From Aestuariimicrobium soli (GTDB taxonomy: Bacteria; Actinomycetota; Actinomycetes; Propionibacteriales; Propionibacteriaceae), in NCBI RefSeq assembly GCF_051192575.1, contig NZ_JBPJSQ010000002.1:186001-250000 (forward strand): 64,000 bases of DNA, in the 5' to 3' direction. Within the stretch, counting starts at the first letter, position 1. Every line of letters begins with the position of its first letter. The notes under the pieces were generated by a model. It worked only from the letters and a program-made list of their open reading frames with translations. It was not told the DNA's origin and did not search any database. Of the stretch, positions 9,210-17,279 are shown in pieces. Made by a program: the position numbers and the translations under genes.

Positions 9210-9998
9210 TCAGGAGCGCAGGGCGGCGACGGCGGCCCGCGGGTCGGCGTGCCTGACCAGCGCCTCCCCGACGAGCACCACGTCGGCGCCCAGAGCCGCC
9301 ACGTGGGCGACGTCGGCGGGGCCGGACAGGCCCGACTCGGCGACCTTGATGGCGGCCGCGGGCAATTCGTCGACCAGCGCACCGAACTGGTTGAGGTCGA
9401 CGTCGAGGGTGACCAGATTGCGGTTGTTGACCCCGATCACGGCACCGGCCGGGTCGTCGGCCACGAGCGCGGCCGCGCGGCGGGCCTCCTCGACGGTGTG
9501 CACCTCGATGAGCGGGGTGAGCCCCAACTGCCGGGCCAACGCGTGCAGGCGGGAGAGCTCGGCATCGTCCAACGAGGCCACGATCAGCAGAGCCAGGTCG
9601 GCGCCGTGCACGCGCGCCTCGACCAACTGGTACTCCGTGACGATGAAGTCCTTGCGCAGCACCGGCAGGTCGACCCGGGCGCGCACGGCGTCGAGGTCGG
9701 CCAGGCTGCCGCCGAACCGACGGCGTTCGGTGAGCACGCTGATCGCGGCGGCACCGCCGGCCTCGTAGTCGGCGGCGAGGCTCGCCGGGTCACCGATCTC
9801 GGCGAGCGCGCCCTTCGACGGGCTCGACCGCTTGACCTCGGCGATCACCTGCACGCCGTCCCGGCGGAACAGCGGGCGCGGGTCCCGGGGCGCGGGGGCG
9901 TCGGCGAGCAGCGACTCGAGAACGGCGCGCGGGGTGGCGGCCTCACGCTCCGCGAGGTCTTCCCGCACGCCCGCGACGATGGCGTCGAGGACGCTCAT
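9210..9998 (-). CDS. trpC: Indole-3-glycerol phosphate synthase
   Basis: This 262-residue TIM-barrel enzyme closes the indole ring of CdRP to give indole-3-glycerol phosphate. Visible motifs are VIAEVKRSSPSKG (catalytic K56 region), LRKDFIVTEYQ (second catalytic lysine), PLIEVHT, GVNNRNL and ESGLSG. The ATG shares one base with the stop of the preceding HGxxPAAW gene (TGATG). A PRAI domain is not fused, so trpF is not part of this protein. trpD, trpF and trpG are not in the window. Confidence 0.96.
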   Translation of the reverse strand: MSVLDAIVAGVREDLAEREAATPRAVLESLLADAPAPRDPRPLFRRDGVQVIAEVKRSSPSKGALAEIGDPASLAADYEAGGAAAISVLTERRRFGGSLADLDAVRARVDLPVLRKDFIVTEYQLVEARVHGADLALLIVASLDDAELSRLHALARQLGLTPLIEVHTVEEARRAAALVADDPAGAVIGVNNRNLVTLDVDLNQFGALVDELPAAAIKVAESGLSGPADVAHVAALGADVVLVGEALVRHADPRAAVAALRS

Positions 9999-10246
9999 CA
10001 GCCGTTGCCGTAACCGGCAGCCTTCAGGATTCCGCCGGCGACGAGACCGAGCAGCACGAGCCCGGCGCCGACGTAGCAGAGCACCCAGTTCGGACCCAGC
10101 ACGGCACCGATGGAGGCGGCCACGAAACCGATGCCGCTGATTGCCACACCCGTCCACGCGGCGGGGCTGCGCCCGTGGTGGTAGTAGCGCACGGGCTTGT
10201 CGCTCCGCCGACCCGCAACAGCGGGGGTGGTGACGTCGTCAGCCAT
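9998..10246 (-). CDS. HGxxPAAW family small membrane protein (DUF6704-like)
   Basis: The 82-residue protein has the signature HHGRSPAAWTGV followed by two hydrophobic helices, IGFVAASIGAVLG and YVGAGLVLLGLVAGGI. Proteins with this motif sit between the Trp-associated membrane protein and trpC in many actinobacteria, and their function is unknown. I chose the ATG with GAGAGGA six bases upstream. Another ATG nine codons earlier (base 10273) is possible but has a weaker ribosome site. Its neighbours suggest a role linked to tryptophan synthesis or simply shared expression. I do not infer an activity. Confidence 0.82.
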   Translation of the reverse strand: MADDVTTPAVAGRRSDKPVRYYHHGRSPAAWTGVAISGIGFVAASIGAVLGPNWVLCYVGAGLVLLGLVAGGILKAAGYGNG

Positions 10247-10316
10247 GTCAGTCCTCTCGTGCAAGTCAGTCATCGGCGGGGTTCACCTCACCAGCGGGGC
10301 CCCAACTGCTGGCAGC

Positions 10317-10841
10317 CTATCGCGGGTCGGCGGTGGGGTCGTCCCCGGCGTCCATGGCCTTCCACGCGTCGCCCCCGAGTTCGGCGGGGTCGGCGCGGGT
10401 GTAGCGGCTCGGGCGGCGCCGGTCGGCCTGGGGTGCGGTCACCACGGCGACCACCCCGCCGACCGCGAGCACCAGCGCGGACGAGGCGAAGGCCCACCGC
10501 CACCGGCTGGCGACCACCTGGGCGGCCGCGGACGGGCTCAGCTCCGCCGCCGCGGGGTAGGAGCCCAGCACGGCCGCCAGCAGGGCTCCCGCACCGATCA
10601 GCACGGCCAGCACCCCGATCACGCGGGTGCCCGGACGACGCAGCACCAGCAACAACAAGGCCAGGGCGGCCCCCGACCACGCCAGGGTCGTCACCAGGCC
10701 GCCGGTGGCATCGGCTCCGCTGATGCTGGCCCCGGCCACACCGGTGGTGGCATCGCGGGCCCAGGACTGCTGCCCGGCGACCGCGGCGACGACGGCGGCG
10801 AGCGCCCAACAGGCGGCCGCGTGCCACCGCTTCACGGTCAC
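10317..10841 (-). CDS. Trp biosynthesis-associated membrane protein
   Basis: The 174-residue product belongs to the actinobacterial family found in trp operons (TIGR02234 type). It has four hydrophobic segments at about residues 8-24, 47-67, 73-93 and 114-134, and a polar Arg/Asp-rich C-terminal tail. The first loop contains GQQSWARDATTG. The GTG start overlaps the trpE stop by 4 nt. No catalytic motif is visible and the role is unknown. Family placement rests on location and topology as much as on sequence. Confidence 0.82.
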   Translation of the reverse strand: MTVKRWHAAACWALAAVVAAVAGQQSWARDATTGVAGASISGADATGGLVTTLAWSGAALALLLLVLRRPGTRVIGVLAVLIGAGALLAAVLGSYPAAAELSPSAAAQVVASRWRWAFASSALVLAVGGVVAVVTAPQADRRRPSRYTRADPAELGGDAWKAMDAGDDPTADPR

Positions 10842-12331
10842 TGACTGACCCCGGCCGCCCGCCTGATCGCGTTCACGACCGTGCGGGCCTTGTGCTGGGT
10901 CTCCTCGTTCTCGGTGTCGGGCACCGAGTCGGCGACCACTCCCGCCCCCGCCTGCACGTGGGCGCGACCGTCCTTCAGCAGGGCGGTGCGGATGCCGATC
11001 GCGGTGTCGGCGTTGCCGGCGAAGTCGAAGTACCCGACCACCCCGCCGTAGACCCCCCGTCGGCTGAGCTCCAACTCGTCGATGATCTGCATGGCTCGCA
11101 CCTTCGGCGCTCCCGAGAGGGTGCCCGCGGGGAAGCAGGCCATGGTGACGTCGAGGGCGCTTCGTCCGGGGCTGATCACCCCTTCGACGGTGGCCTCGAG
11201 GTGCATCACGTGGGAGTAGCGGCCCACCTTCATGAACTCGGTGACCTCGACGGTGCCGGGCTCACAGACCCGGCCCAGGTCATTGCGACCGAGGTCGACC
11301 AGCATGATGTGCTCGGCGCGCTCCTTGGGGTCGGCGAGCAGGTCGCTGGCGTGACGCTGGTCCTCGGCGACCGTGGCGCCCCGCGGACGGGTGCCGGCGA
11401 TCGGGTGCAGCGTGGCTCGTCCGTCGGCGACGGTCACCAGCGACTCGGGCGAGGCCCCCACGATCTGGAAGCCCGGCAGCCGCAGCAGGTACATGTAGGG
11501 GCTCGGATTGGTCAGCCGCAGCTCGCGGTAGATGTCGATGCCCGGCACCGTGGTCGCGATCTCGAAACGCTGCGAGGGGACGATCTGGAAGGCCTCCCCC
11601 GCTCGGATCTGCTCGACCGCCGCGCTCACCATCTGCTGGTACTCGCCGGTGGCGCGCTGCCAGTGGATGGGCAGGTCGACCTCCGGCCCGCGCTCCCGCA
11701 GCCGCCGACCGCGGGGCCGGGTGAGCGCGTCCGCCATCGCGTCGATGCGGGTGACCGCGTCATGCCAGGCCTCGTCGACCCGCTCGCTGGAATCGTCGAA
11801 GTTGATGGCGTTGGCGATCAGCCACAGCTCGCCGGTGTGGTGGTCGTAGGCGGCCAGGTCGGTGGCCACCATCATCACCAGCTCGGGAATGCCGAGGTCG
11901 TCGACCGTGGTCTCGGGCAGCATCTCCACGTGCCGCACGCAGTCGTAGCCCAGGTAACCGACCATGCCCGAGGTGAACGGTGGCAGGTCGGTGTCACTCG
12001 CCCGCGGGGTGTGCAACATCTCGATGGTGCGGCCCAGCACCTCGAGCACGTCGCCCTCGGTCGGCAGTCCGTCGATGGCGCGACCCAGCCACACCGCTCG
12101 TCCATCGCGCTCGGTGAGGGTGGTCGAGGCATTCACGCCGATGAACGACCAGCGCGACCACACCCCCGCCTCGGCCGACTCGAGCAGGAAGGTGTTGTCG
12201 CGGTCGCCGCACAAAGTCTGGTGGATGCCGATCGGCGTCAGGTCGTCGACCAGCACCCGGCGGTGCACGCTGATCACCCGCCGGTCGGCGGCCAGGTCGC
12301 GGAAGTCGTGCAGGGAGGGGGTGATGGTCAC
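10838..12331 (-). CDS. trpE: Anthranilate synthase component I
   Basis: The 497-residue subunit converts chorismate to anthranilate using ammonia from a TrpG partner that is not encoded here. The feedback tryptophan site LLESA is at residues 49-53. The chorismate-binding core has the motifs GRNDLGRV, FPAGTLSGAPK and GAGVVADSVPDTE. The GTG start overlaps the hisI stop by 4 nt. hisI-trpE adjacency is typical of actinobacteria. No leader peptide or attenuator precedes trpE, so any transcriptional control must act at the hisI promoter or elsewhere. Confidence 0.96.
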   Translation of the reverse strand: MTITPSLHDFRDLAADRRVISVHRRVLVDDLTPIGIHQTLCGDRDNTFLLESAEAGVWSRWSFIGVNASTTLTERDGRAVWLGRAIDGLPTEGDVLEVLGRTIEMLHTPRASDTDLPPFTSGMVGYLGYDCVRHVEMLPETTVDDLGIPELVMMVATDLAAYDHHTGELWLIANAINFDDSSERVDEAWHDAVTRIDAMADALTRPRGRRLRERGPEVDLPIHWQRATGEYQQMVSAAVEQIRAGEAFQIVPSQRFEIATTVPGIDIYRELRLTNPSPYMYLLRLPGFQIVGASPESLVTVADGRATLHPIAGTRPRGATVAEDQRHASDLLADPKERAEHIMLVDLGRNDLGRVCEPGTVEVTEFMKVGRYSHVMHLEATVEGVISPGRSALDVTMACFPAGTLSGAPKVRAMQIIDELELSRRGVYGGVVGYFDFAGNADTAIGIRTALLKDGRAHVQAGAGVVADSVPDTENEETQHKARTVVNAIRRAAGVSQ

Positions 12332-12732
12332 GGGAGCTCGCGATCTGGAGTGCCTGATACGGGGGTGATGGGGTCGGTGTCGGTGGAGTCGTCGGCGAGC
12401 AGCAGATCGGCGTCGAAACAGGTGGTGTCACCGGTGTGGCAGGCGCCGCCGATCTGGTCGACCGTGAGCAGCACGGTGTCGCCGTCGCAGTCGAGCCGCA
12501 CCTCGCGCACGTGCTGCGTGTGCCCGCTGGTGAGTCCCTTCACCCACAACTCGCCGCGGGAGCGCGACCAGTAGGTGGCCCGGCGCGTGGTCAGGGTGAG
12601 GGCCAGCGCCTCGTCGTCCATCCAGGCCTGCATCAGCACCGCTCCGGTGGTGGCGTCCTGGGTGACCGCGGCCACCAGTCCGTCCGAATTGCGCCGTAGG
12701 CGAGCGGCGAGGGCGGGGTCGAGCAAAGGCAT
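12328..12732 (-). CDS. hisI: Phosphoribosyl-AMP cyclohydrolase
   Basis: The enzyme opens the purine ring of PR-AMP in histidine synthesis. The 134-residue product shows the metal-binding set D81-C82-D83-G-D85 and C98-H99 with C105 in GGACHTGDTTCF. I chose the ATG at base 12732 because a CATAAT -10 lies seven bases before it. An in-frame ATG three codons upstream (12741) overlaps that -10 and is less likely. The C-terminal 25 residues are acidic and poorly conserved. It opens the trp operon. The phosphatase domain HisE is not fused to it. Confidence 0.93.
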   Translation of the reverse strand: MPLLDPALAARLRRNSDGLVAAVTQDATTGAVLMQAWMDDEALALTLTTRRATYWSRSRGELWVKGLTSGHTQHVREVRLDCDGDTVLLTVDQIGGACHTGDTTCFDADLLLADDSTDTDPITPVSGTPDRELP

Positions 12733-12739
12733 GACGACC

Positions 12740-12760
12740 ATTATGGCCCGGGCCTAAGGT
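12740..12760. promoter_or_regulatory. Divergent leaderless promoters, hisI-trp and MDMPI gene
   Basis: On the minus strand CATAAT (12740-12745) ends seven bases before the hisI ATG. On the plus strand TAAGGT (12755-12760) ends seven bases before a GTG at 12768. The hexamers are separated by nine bases and linked by the palindrome GGCCCGGGCC (12745-12754). Each polymerase footprint would overlap the other. This is inferred from spacing and is not measured. Confidence 0.55.
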
Positions 12761-12767
12761 GGGCGTC

Positions 12768-13430
12768 GTGACCATCGCCTCCGACGAACGCTCCGTGATC
12801 TGCGACCTGTTCGCCGAACTCGGGCCCGACCGCCCCACCCTCTGCGAGGGGTGGACCACCGGCGACCTCGCCGCCCATCTGGTCGTGCGCGAGAACGACC
12901 CCGTCGCGGCCGGCGGCATCATGATCAAGCCGCTGGCCGGCCACACCGAACGGCGGATGACAGAGGTGCTGGCGGCCGAGCCGTGGGCGGCCGTGGTGGA
13001 GCGACTCCGGCGCGGACCGGGTCAGTGGAGCCTGTTCCGGGTGCCCGGGGTCGACGAGGGCGCCAATGCCATCGAGTTCCTCGTGCACGTCGAGGACGTG
13101 CGCCGGGCCCAGACCCCGCCGATGCCGCCCCGCGACCTCGGGCCGGAGGTCGAGGACTTCTGCTGGCGGCGCCTCAAGTTGCTGGCGAAGGCCCTGTTCC
13201 GCCGCCTCGACGCGGGACTGGTGCTGGAGCGCACCGACGGCCAGGGCCGGGTCGAGGAGTCGTTCCGGGTGCGCCCCGGCTCCCACACCGTCACCGTGCA
13301 GGGTCGGCCGAGTGAACTGCTGCTGCTCGCCTACGGACGAGGCAGCCACGCCGACGTCACCGTGATCGCCGACGAGGCCGGCGAGCGGGCGTTGTCGGCC
13401 GCCCAGTTCACCGCCGAGCAGCCAGTCTGA
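12768..13430 (+). CDS. TIGR03085-type metal-binding protein (MDMPI fold)
   Basis: The 220-residue product begins with the DinB/MDMPI-type helical bundle. It has LCEGWTTGDLAAHLVVREND, whose His and Glu/Asp fit the metal ligands of mycothiol-dependent maleylpyruvate isomerase relatives, and FLVHVEDVRRAQ further on. A C-terminal alpha/beta domain follows (about 150-215). Relatives are common in actinobacteria and are often annotated only as TIGR03085. The substrate is unknown, and mycothiol dependence is an inference from the fold. I chose the GTG seven bases after a TAAGGT hexamer. A GTG three codons earlier (12759) overlaps that hexamer. It converges with the helicase gene, and the two 3' ends overlap by 23 bases. 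Confidence 0.78.
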   Translation: MTIASDERSVICDLFAELGPDRPTLCEGWTTGDLAAHLVVRENDPVAAGGIMIKPLAGHTERRMTEVLAAEPWAAVVERLRRGPGQWSLFRVPGVDEGANAIEFLVHVEDVRRAQTPPMPPRDLGPEVEDFCWRRLKLLAKALFRRLDAGLVLERTDGQGRVEESFRVRPGSHTVTVQGRPSELLLLAYGRGSHADVTVIADEAGERALSAAQFTAEQPV

Positions 13431-15069
13431 CCCCCGACGCGGCCAGGTGGTCGGGATCGCCGACCACCACCAGCAGGTCGGTGGCCCGCGACATGCCCAC
13501 GTAGAGCCGTTCGGGCGCCCGCTCGGGCGTCTTCCGACCGTCGTTCACCGCCAGGACGACCGCCCTGCGCTCGAGCCCCTTGAAGCCGAGGGCGGTGCCG
13601 TAGAACACGTCGCTGCCGGCGAAGAACTCGTCCCAGTAGTGCTGGTAGCGATTGCGCGCCTGGGCCTCGACCTGCACGGGGTGACGCCGGCCGGTGGTGA
13701 TCAGCGCGATGTCACCCGGCTCCCAGCCCTGCTCCAACAGGGCCTCGACCTCGTCGTCGGCCGCGGCGAGCACGTCATCGGTGTGCTGGGGGCCGGCTGG
13801 CACGGGGACGAACTCGACCGCCGGCCCGTCCGCCCCGCGGGGGCGAATGTGCGGCGCGAAGGGGCGCAGCGACTCGGCGATCTGGCGGGTGTTGCGCAGG
13901 TTGTGGTCGAGCAACAGCGGCACCAGTGGCACCTTGGGGCTGCCCCGGCGCCCGAAGACGGCCTGATCGGGGTCGGTGTAGGTGTAGAGGCCACCGTTCT
14001 CGGGGTCGCGCAGGGCACCGAGCAGCGGCAGCCACCACGAGTCGGCGAAGTCCTGCGCCTCGTCGACCAGCACGGAGTCGAAACGCTGGTTGGTGGGCAG
14101 GCCGGGAGCGGCCTCGGCCATGCGGGCCGGCAGCCCCTCCTCCCACCACGCCGGGTCGTCGTCCCCGGTGCGAGTGATGCCCCACTGGGCCCCCAACTCC
14201 TCGTAACGACCCACGAAGGCCGGCCGTGACCGTTTGGGCCAGGTCTCGACCTGCCGCTTGAGGTACTCGGCGAGGCCATGGGTGTAGCAGATCAGGGCGA
14301 TGCGCTGGGTGGTGTGTCCGCCGCGACCCGCGGCCAGTTGACGGGCCTGCTCGAGGGCCAGCGTCGTCTTCCCCGAGCCCGCACTGCCACGCACCTCGAC
14401 CCGGTTGAGGGCCCGGGTCACTCCCAGCAGGGCGTACTGCTCCTGCGTCAGCCGGGCAACCTCGCCGGCGCGGGCCTCGGACTCCACGCGGGGGCCGTCC
14501 TGCCAGACCTCCCCGCCCAACAGGATGCGCCGCGCGACGTCGACGTCGTCCTCGGTGGGGACGCGCCCGGAGGGGCGCAACCGCTGCAGCAGGCGGCGCA
14601 GCCGCCCACCGAGGTCGGTCAGGTCGTCGGCGTCGTGCAGGGCGTCCCGGCTCAGGTCGGCGCTGCCGAAGTCGTCGGGAAAGTGCGAGAACGGGGCGGC
14701 CATCGTGTGCACGGCCGCCACCCGGGTGCGACTCCCCCACAGCGGGTGCCGTTCGAGATGCTCGAGCACCCAGTACTTGCCGCGGCGGGCCTGCCCGACC
14801 GGGTCGATCCGCGCGAACTCACCGGCGCCGTCCCGCGTCCACCACTGCCCCCACTCGTCGTGGCAGACGTGCCCGCCCTTGGCCTCGATGAAGACGAAAC
14901 CGCTGCCGGGCATCATCACCAGGAAGTCGAGCTCCCCGTCGCGGTCGATGTCGAGGTAGGCCTGCTGGCAGAGCACCACGTCGTCGTCCGACAGGGTGTT
15001 CTCCAGGGCCTTCGCAACGGCCAGTTCCGACGGCGACCAGTGCGGCTCAGGGGGTAGGAACAGGGGCAT
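13408..15069 (-). CDS. NERD nuclease-domain / UvrD-like SF1 helicase fusion
   Basis: The N-terminal NERD domain (about residues 12-125) has an intact PD-(D/E)XK-like set: D48 in ELDFLV, and E62 and K64 in FIEAKGG. A superfamily 1 ATPase follows, with Walker A GSAGSGKTT (228-236), Walker B VDEAQD (335-340), a late GFKGLE motif and motif VI RLYVGMSRAT (about 525-534). NERD-helicase proteins are thought to process nucleic acids, and some occur near defence genes. None of those are visible here. At 553 residues it is compact, lacking the large 1B/2B insertions of UvrD. The ATG has GGGAG six bases upstream and lies 23 bases inside the end of the transporter gene. Confidence 0.85.
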   Translation of the reverse strand: MPLFLPPEPHWSPSELAVAKALENTLSDDDVVLCQQAYLDIDRDGELDFLVMMPGSGFVFIEAKGGHVCHDEWGQWWTRDGAGEFARIDPVGQARRGKYWVLEHLERHPLWGSRTRVAAVHTMAAPFSHFPDDFGSADLSRDALHDADDLTDLGGRLRRLLQRLRPSGRVPTEDDVDVARRILLGGEVWQDGPRVESEARAGEVARLTQEQYALLGVTRALNRVEVRGSAGSGKTTLALEQARQLAAGRGGHTTQRIALICYTHGLAEYLKRQVETWPKRSRPAFVGRYEELGAQWGITRTGDDDPAWWEEGLPARMAEAAPGLPTNQRFDSVLVDEAQDFADSWWLPLLGALRDPENGGLYTYTDPDQAVFGRRGSPKVPLVPLLLDHNLRNTRQIAESLRPFAPHIRPRGADGPAVEFVPVPAGPQHTDDVLAAADDEVEALLEQGWEPGDIALITTGRRHPVQVEAQARNRYQHYWDEFFAGSDVFYGTALGFKGLERRAVVLAVNDGRKTPERAPERLYVGMSRATDLLVVVGDPDHLAASGVRLAARR

Positions 15070-17179
15070 GATCGGCTCCCGCTGGGTGGTTCGGGTACTT
15101 GCGGTGGTAGACGTCGACGATGGCCTCCACCGCCTGCTCGAAGGTGAACGTGGCGGTGTTGATCACCAGGTCGTAGTGGGTGTCGTCGTTGGGGTCGAGC
15201 TGGTGCAGGCGGATCGACATCTCGGCCCGCACCCGATCGTCATGGCTGAGCCGCTCGAGGGCGAGGTCGGCCGGCAGCCCCGTCAGGTACGACACCCGTT
15301 CGGTGCGTTTCTCGACCGGCGAGGTGAGCCGCACGTGCAGCACCCCCACAGCCCGGGCGAGCACCGCCTGCGCGTTGTGCCCGAGCACCACGCCCCCACC
15401 CCGCACGGCACTCACCAGTGCCTGGGTGTTCTCCATCACCATCCGGTGGTCGCTCGACTGGAACGCGGCTCGGGCGATCTCGGCATCCGACGAGCCGGCC
15501 TCCGAGAAACTCGACAGGAATCGTCCCCAGCGGTTGGGGGTGGCCACGCGCGGGTCGCGCGCCGCGGCCAGCACGTCGTGGCTGAAGACTTGGTCGAGGA
15601 ACGGAACTCCCAGTCGCTCGGCGAGGGCCGGTGCGATCACCGAGGCGCCGGAACCGTACTGGGCGAAGATGGTGACGACCGGTGGCACGGTGCCCGTGCC
15701 ACCCACGGCGGGCAGGGTCACCACCAGATCGCGGCCGTCACTGACCGGGGTCATGGCCTGGTCGTCGAGGCCCTGGTCGACGGCGGCGTTGCGGGCGCGC
15801 CGCTGGTTCAACTCCTGAACCAGCGAGCGGTGCTGGTCGGCGGTCAGCGGGTAGAACGAGAGCACGAGCCCGGCCACGAGGGCGAGCACGGCGGGGATGG
15901 CGCCGGTGGCGAGCTTGATGCCGACGATGGCATGGGCCGACTGCTCGGGAGCGCCAGCGGCGTACCCGAAGGCCCCGACCACGGCGCCACCGATGGCACC
16001 GCCGATGCCCTGCCCGACCTTGCGGACGAACGACAGGATCGAGTACGAGCCGCCCTCGGAGCGAATGCCGGTCTTCCACTCGCCGTAGTCGACGGTGTCG
16101 GCCTGCATCGAGAACATCAGCGCGTTGGTGCCGCCCAACCCGACGCCCAGCAGCAGCCAGGCGATGATCGCGATGAACAAGCTGCCCGAGCCACCGGGCA
16201 CGAGGAACGCGAGCGCATAGGCGACGACGGCGAAGCTGGCCATCACCATGTAGGCCTTGCGCTTGCCGAAGCGCACGGTCATCTGCGAGACCAGCGACGC
16301 GGCGGTGATGGTGCCGACGGTCTGGGCGAGCATCAGCCAGGTGTAGTGGGCGGCCCCACCGAGCACCGAGCGGGCGTAGTACATGCCCACCGCGTTCATG
16401 GTGAAGTTGGCGCTCAGCAGGAAGAACGCGCCCACGCACAGCACCAACAGCGGCTTGTTGTGGCGCACCATGGTGAGCGTGCGGCGCAGGTTGATCGTGC
16501 CGGTGCCGCGGGGCACGACCTCGCGGGTGTTGCGGAAGCAGATCAGGTAGAGGCCCAGCGCGATGGCGCCGAGCACGACGGTGGTCACCAGGAAGGTGAG
16601 CCGCACCCCGTCGGCGGTGGTGTCGCTGAACTGCGGCGCCACCACGGCCGACAGGGCGACACCGGTGATGGCCGAGGCGATGGCGCGGGCGCCCGACAGC
16701 CTCGACCGGTCGACCGAATCCTGGGTCATGGCGGCCGACAGGGAGCCGTAGGGGATGTTCACGAACGAGTAGCACAGCTGGAACAGCGCATCGAAGATGA
16801 AGATCCAGGCCACGGCGAGGGCCGGGCTCAGGCCCGCCGGCGTTGAGAACAGCAGCACGAACACGATCGCCAACGGTGTGGATCCCCACAGCAGCCACGG
16901 GCGCAGACGGCCCCAACGGGTGTTGGCCTTGTCGACGGTCGAGCCGGCGATCAGGTCAGAGACACCAGCCCACACCTTCGTGATGGCGTAGATCGCACCG
17001 GCGATCCCCGCCTGGATGCCCACGATGTCGGTCATGTAGATCATCAGGAACATCGACGTCATCTGGAAACTGAGGTTGTTCGCCACGTCGCCGAGGGCAT
17101 ACGAGAGCACGCGCCCGTTGCTCAGCCTGGTGGTGCCCAGCTCGGCCGTGCTCTGCTCGGGTGCCGTGGTCGCGGTCAT
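15047..17179 (-). CDS. GPH-family sugar:cation symporter fused to a cytidylate-kinase-like domain
   Basis: Residues about 15-440 of 710 form a twelve-helix glycoside-pentoside-hexuronide symporter. It includes the conserved loops DKANTRWGRLRPWLLWG and DTVDYGEWKTGIRSEG. After a linker of about 60 residues comes a second module (502-700) that resembles the Cytidylate_kin2 family. It has the P-loop-like TIFAQYGSGASVIAPALAER, then VVLGHNAQAVL at the position where family members usually have GRxAxxxL, then LHVRLTSPVEKRTERV and HYDLVINTATF. The start has a TAGCGT -10 seven bases upstream. The kinase-like module may sense nucleotides or phosphorylate something, but this is not shown. LacS-type relatives instead carry an EIIA regulatory domain. 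Sugar specificity cannot be read from sequence. Confidence 0.85.
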   Translation of the reverse strand: MTATTAPEQSTAELGTTRLSNGRVLSYALGDVANNLSFQMTSMFLMIYMTDIVGIQAGIAGAIYAITKVWAGVSDLIAGSTVDKANTRWGRLRPWLLWGSTPLAIVFVLLFSTPAGLSPALAVAWIFIFDALFQLCYSFVNIPYGSLSAAMTQDSVDRSRLSGARAIASAITGVALSAVVAPQFSDTTADGVRLTFLVTTVVLGAIALGLYLICFRNTREVVPRGTGTINLRRTLTMVRHNKPLLVLCVGAFFLLSANFTMNAVGMYYARSVLGGAAHYTWLMLAQTVGTITAASLVSQMTVRFGKRKAYMVMASFAVVAYALAFLVPGGSGSLFIAIIAWLLLGVGLGGTNALMFSMQADTVDYGEWKTGIRSEGGSYSILSFVRKVGQGIGGAIGGAVVGAFGYAAGAPEQSAHAIVGIKLATGAIPAVLALVAGLVLSFYPLTADQHRSLVQELNQRRARNAAVDQGLDDQAMTPVSDGRDLVVTLPAVGGTGTVPPVVTIFAQYGSGASVIAPALAERLGVPFLDQVFSHDVLAAARDPRVATPNRWGRFLSSFSEAGSSDAEIARAAFQSSDHRMVMENTQALVSAVRGGGVVLGHNAQAVLARAVGVLHVRLTSPVEKRTERVSYLTGLPADLALERLSHDDRVRAEMSIRLHQLDPNDDTHYDLVINTATFTFEQAVEAIVDVYHRKYPNHPAGADHAPVPTP

Positions 17180-17186
17180 GGCCGTC

Positions 17187-17192
17187 ACGCTA
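17187..17192 (-). promoter_or_regulatory. Leaderless -10 of the symporter-kinase gene
   Basis: TAGCGT on the minus strand ends seven bases before the ATG at 17179. No ribosome-binding site fits between them. Upstream, between gatB and this point, lie about 90 bases without a gene. They contain an imperfect GACGAC/GTCGTC inverted repeat at about 17245-17270. Confidence 0.5.
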
Positions 17193-17279
17193 CGCCCCCG
17201 CCAACTGCCGTGTGGCAAGGGGGTGGGTGTTGCCCGCTGTTGTCGACGGACGACCGCGTGATCCAGTCGTCAGGGCATC

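Noticed and set aside
10892..12574. A 560-codon open frame opposite trpE
   Set aside because: It is antisense to the conserved trpE, without family motifs, and has the composition of a reverse-complement shadow.
12733..12767. A tryptophan attenuator or T-box before the trp operon
   Set aside because: The hisI start appears leaderless and there is no Trp-rich leader peptide or stem-loop set in the 35 bases available.
17193..17279. Inverted repeat GACGAC...GTCGTC after gatB as a terminator
   Set aside because: The arms are only 6 bp, the loop is long and no T-run follows. Kept only as a remark under the adjacent promoter.
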